NCBI RefSeq assembly: GCF_003610495.1
Contig: NZ_RAPK01000010.1
Location: forward strand, 186,001-250,000
Length of the DNA stretch: 64,000 bases
Reading direction: 5' to 3'
Source of the DNA: Sinobaca qinghaiensis
GTDB taxonomy: Bacteria > Bacillota > Bacilli > Bacillales > Marinococcaceae
Part shown: positions 63,491 to 64,000 of the stretch, piece by piece
Numbering within the stretch: the stretch's first letter is position 1
How the letters are laid out: each line of letters begins with the position of its first letter
Position numbers and translations under genes: made by a program
The notes under the pieces: generated by a model
What the model was told of the DNA's origin: nothing
Databases searched by the model: none
Seen by the model: the letters and a program-made list of their open reading frames with translations, nothing else

Positions 63491-64000
63491 TTATTTTTCT
63501 TCAAGCCTTGCCACCCGCTCGTCAAATGACTGTTTTTCCTCGTCATTCTTTTCCCAGTGGGCCAGCCCGTCCAAATACCACTCCATATCGGAGAAGTGAT
63601 CGGCGGCGGCATTTTCTTCTTCATTATACACTTTCCGGCTGTTGTAATTGACCCGGAACACATTTTCTTTACCCATCAATTCCAGCCGCTTGATATGCAT
63701 ATCTTTGACTTTATGCTTCATGCTTTCATATTTGGCTTCGATCTCTTCAAGCTGTTTTTCTGTTTCTTTTTTCATGGCTGCCAGCTTTTCGGTGCGGGTT
63801 TCATATTCTTCTTTTTCACGGAGCGCAAACGCATAGAATTCGTCATTGCCCTTTTCTTTTACTATCTCGGCCTGATAGGTGCGTTTTTCCAGCATAGCGG
63901 AGGCTTCCTCGTGTTCTTTCGTAAACGTGTCGACAAGCTGCCGCTGTCTTGCAACAAGTACTGCCGTCTTTTCGGTTTCCCGCTCGGCCTGCTTAATGTA
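63491..64000 (-). CDS. liaH: LiaH/PspA-family phage shock-like protein, 3' part
   Basis: The C-terminal 169 residues of a PspA/IM30/LiaH-type protein; the frame is open to the right edge and the start lies outside the window. It is almost entirely helical and charged (KQAERETEKTAVLVARQRQL, EKLAAMKKETEKQLEEIEAKY), as expected of the ESCRT-III-like coiled coil that protects the membrane. In other Bacilli liaH is the main target of LiaRS, and the neighbours fit. An ATG at 63895 is internal. Confidence 0.8.
   Translation of the reverse strand, partial: YIKQAERETEKTAVLVARQRQLVDTFTKEHEEASAMLEKRTYQAEIVKEKGNDEFYAFALREKEEYETRTEKLAAMKKETEKQLEEIEAKYESMKHKVKDMHIKRLELMGKENVFRVNYNSRKVYNEEENAAADHFSDMEWYLDGLAHWEKNDEEKQSFDERVARLEEK

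Overview
The window looks like the chromosome of a low-to-mid GC Bacillales bacterium (Bacillaceae). The evidence is the B. subtilis-type pur operon order (purE-K-B-C-S-Q-L-F-M-N-H-D), the yeaC-yeaD-yebA-guaA-pbuG and yebE-yebG-purE neighbourhoods, yerA and yerC next to purD, strong AGGAGG-type ribosome binding sites and many intrinsic terminators. Several surface or secreted proteins are very acidic, which hints at a halophilic or alkaliphilic lifestyle; this is inference only. No rRNA, tRNA, CRISPR array, phage or insertion sequence was found.

Region 1 (1-20.1 kb) is a nitrogen and purine salvage block. It holds urtB(partial)-urtC-urtD-urtE for urea uptake, a gamma-glutamyltransferase-like Ntn-hydrolase that may be an oxamate amidohydrolase, allantoinase, the regulator PucR, OHCU decarboxylase, HIU hydrolase and a purine permease. 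On the minus strand it holds an aminopurine deaminase-like amidohydrolase followed by the xanthine dehydrogenase genes pucA-B-C-D-E. Between these sit a methyltransferase/Rrf2 pair and an orphan metal-binding lipoprotein with palindromic operator-like sites. Uricase and allantoate amidohydrolase, needed to complete the route, are not in the window.

Region 2 (20.1-36.3 kb) is yerC, yerA and the full twelve-gene de novo purine operon. Its leader carries a PurR operator pair, a sigma-A promoter and a guanine riboswitch with a terminator. yebG and yebE lie upstream. Region 3 (36.4-44.9 kb) interrupts the expected yebE-pbuG synteny. It encodes a hybrid sensor kinase, a lone receiver protein, a GT2 glycosyltransferase, a HEAT-repeat membrane protein and an HPt-REC-GGDEF-REC protein: a complete phosphorelay joined to c-di-GMP synthesis and polysaccharide synthesis. 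This is the best candidate here for an undescribed system. A YhfP-like oxidoreductase follows.

Region 4 (45-52.7 kb) has pbuG and guaA, each behind its own guanine riboswitch, then yebA, yeaD and yeaC. Region 5 (52.7-64 kb) is more mixed: a 24-residue membrane peptide gene, an NSS symporter, a hydroxyacid dehydrogenase, an acetamidase/formamidase-family protein with a signal peptide and an LPNTA sortase signal, several small unknown genes, a patatin-like protein, a ROK kinase and a lia-type envelope stress module (liaR, liaS, liaF and a partial liaH at the edge).

Together the window is largely a purine and nitrogen economy locus: uptake and degradation of purines and urea on one side, synthesis and guanine-responsive control on the other.
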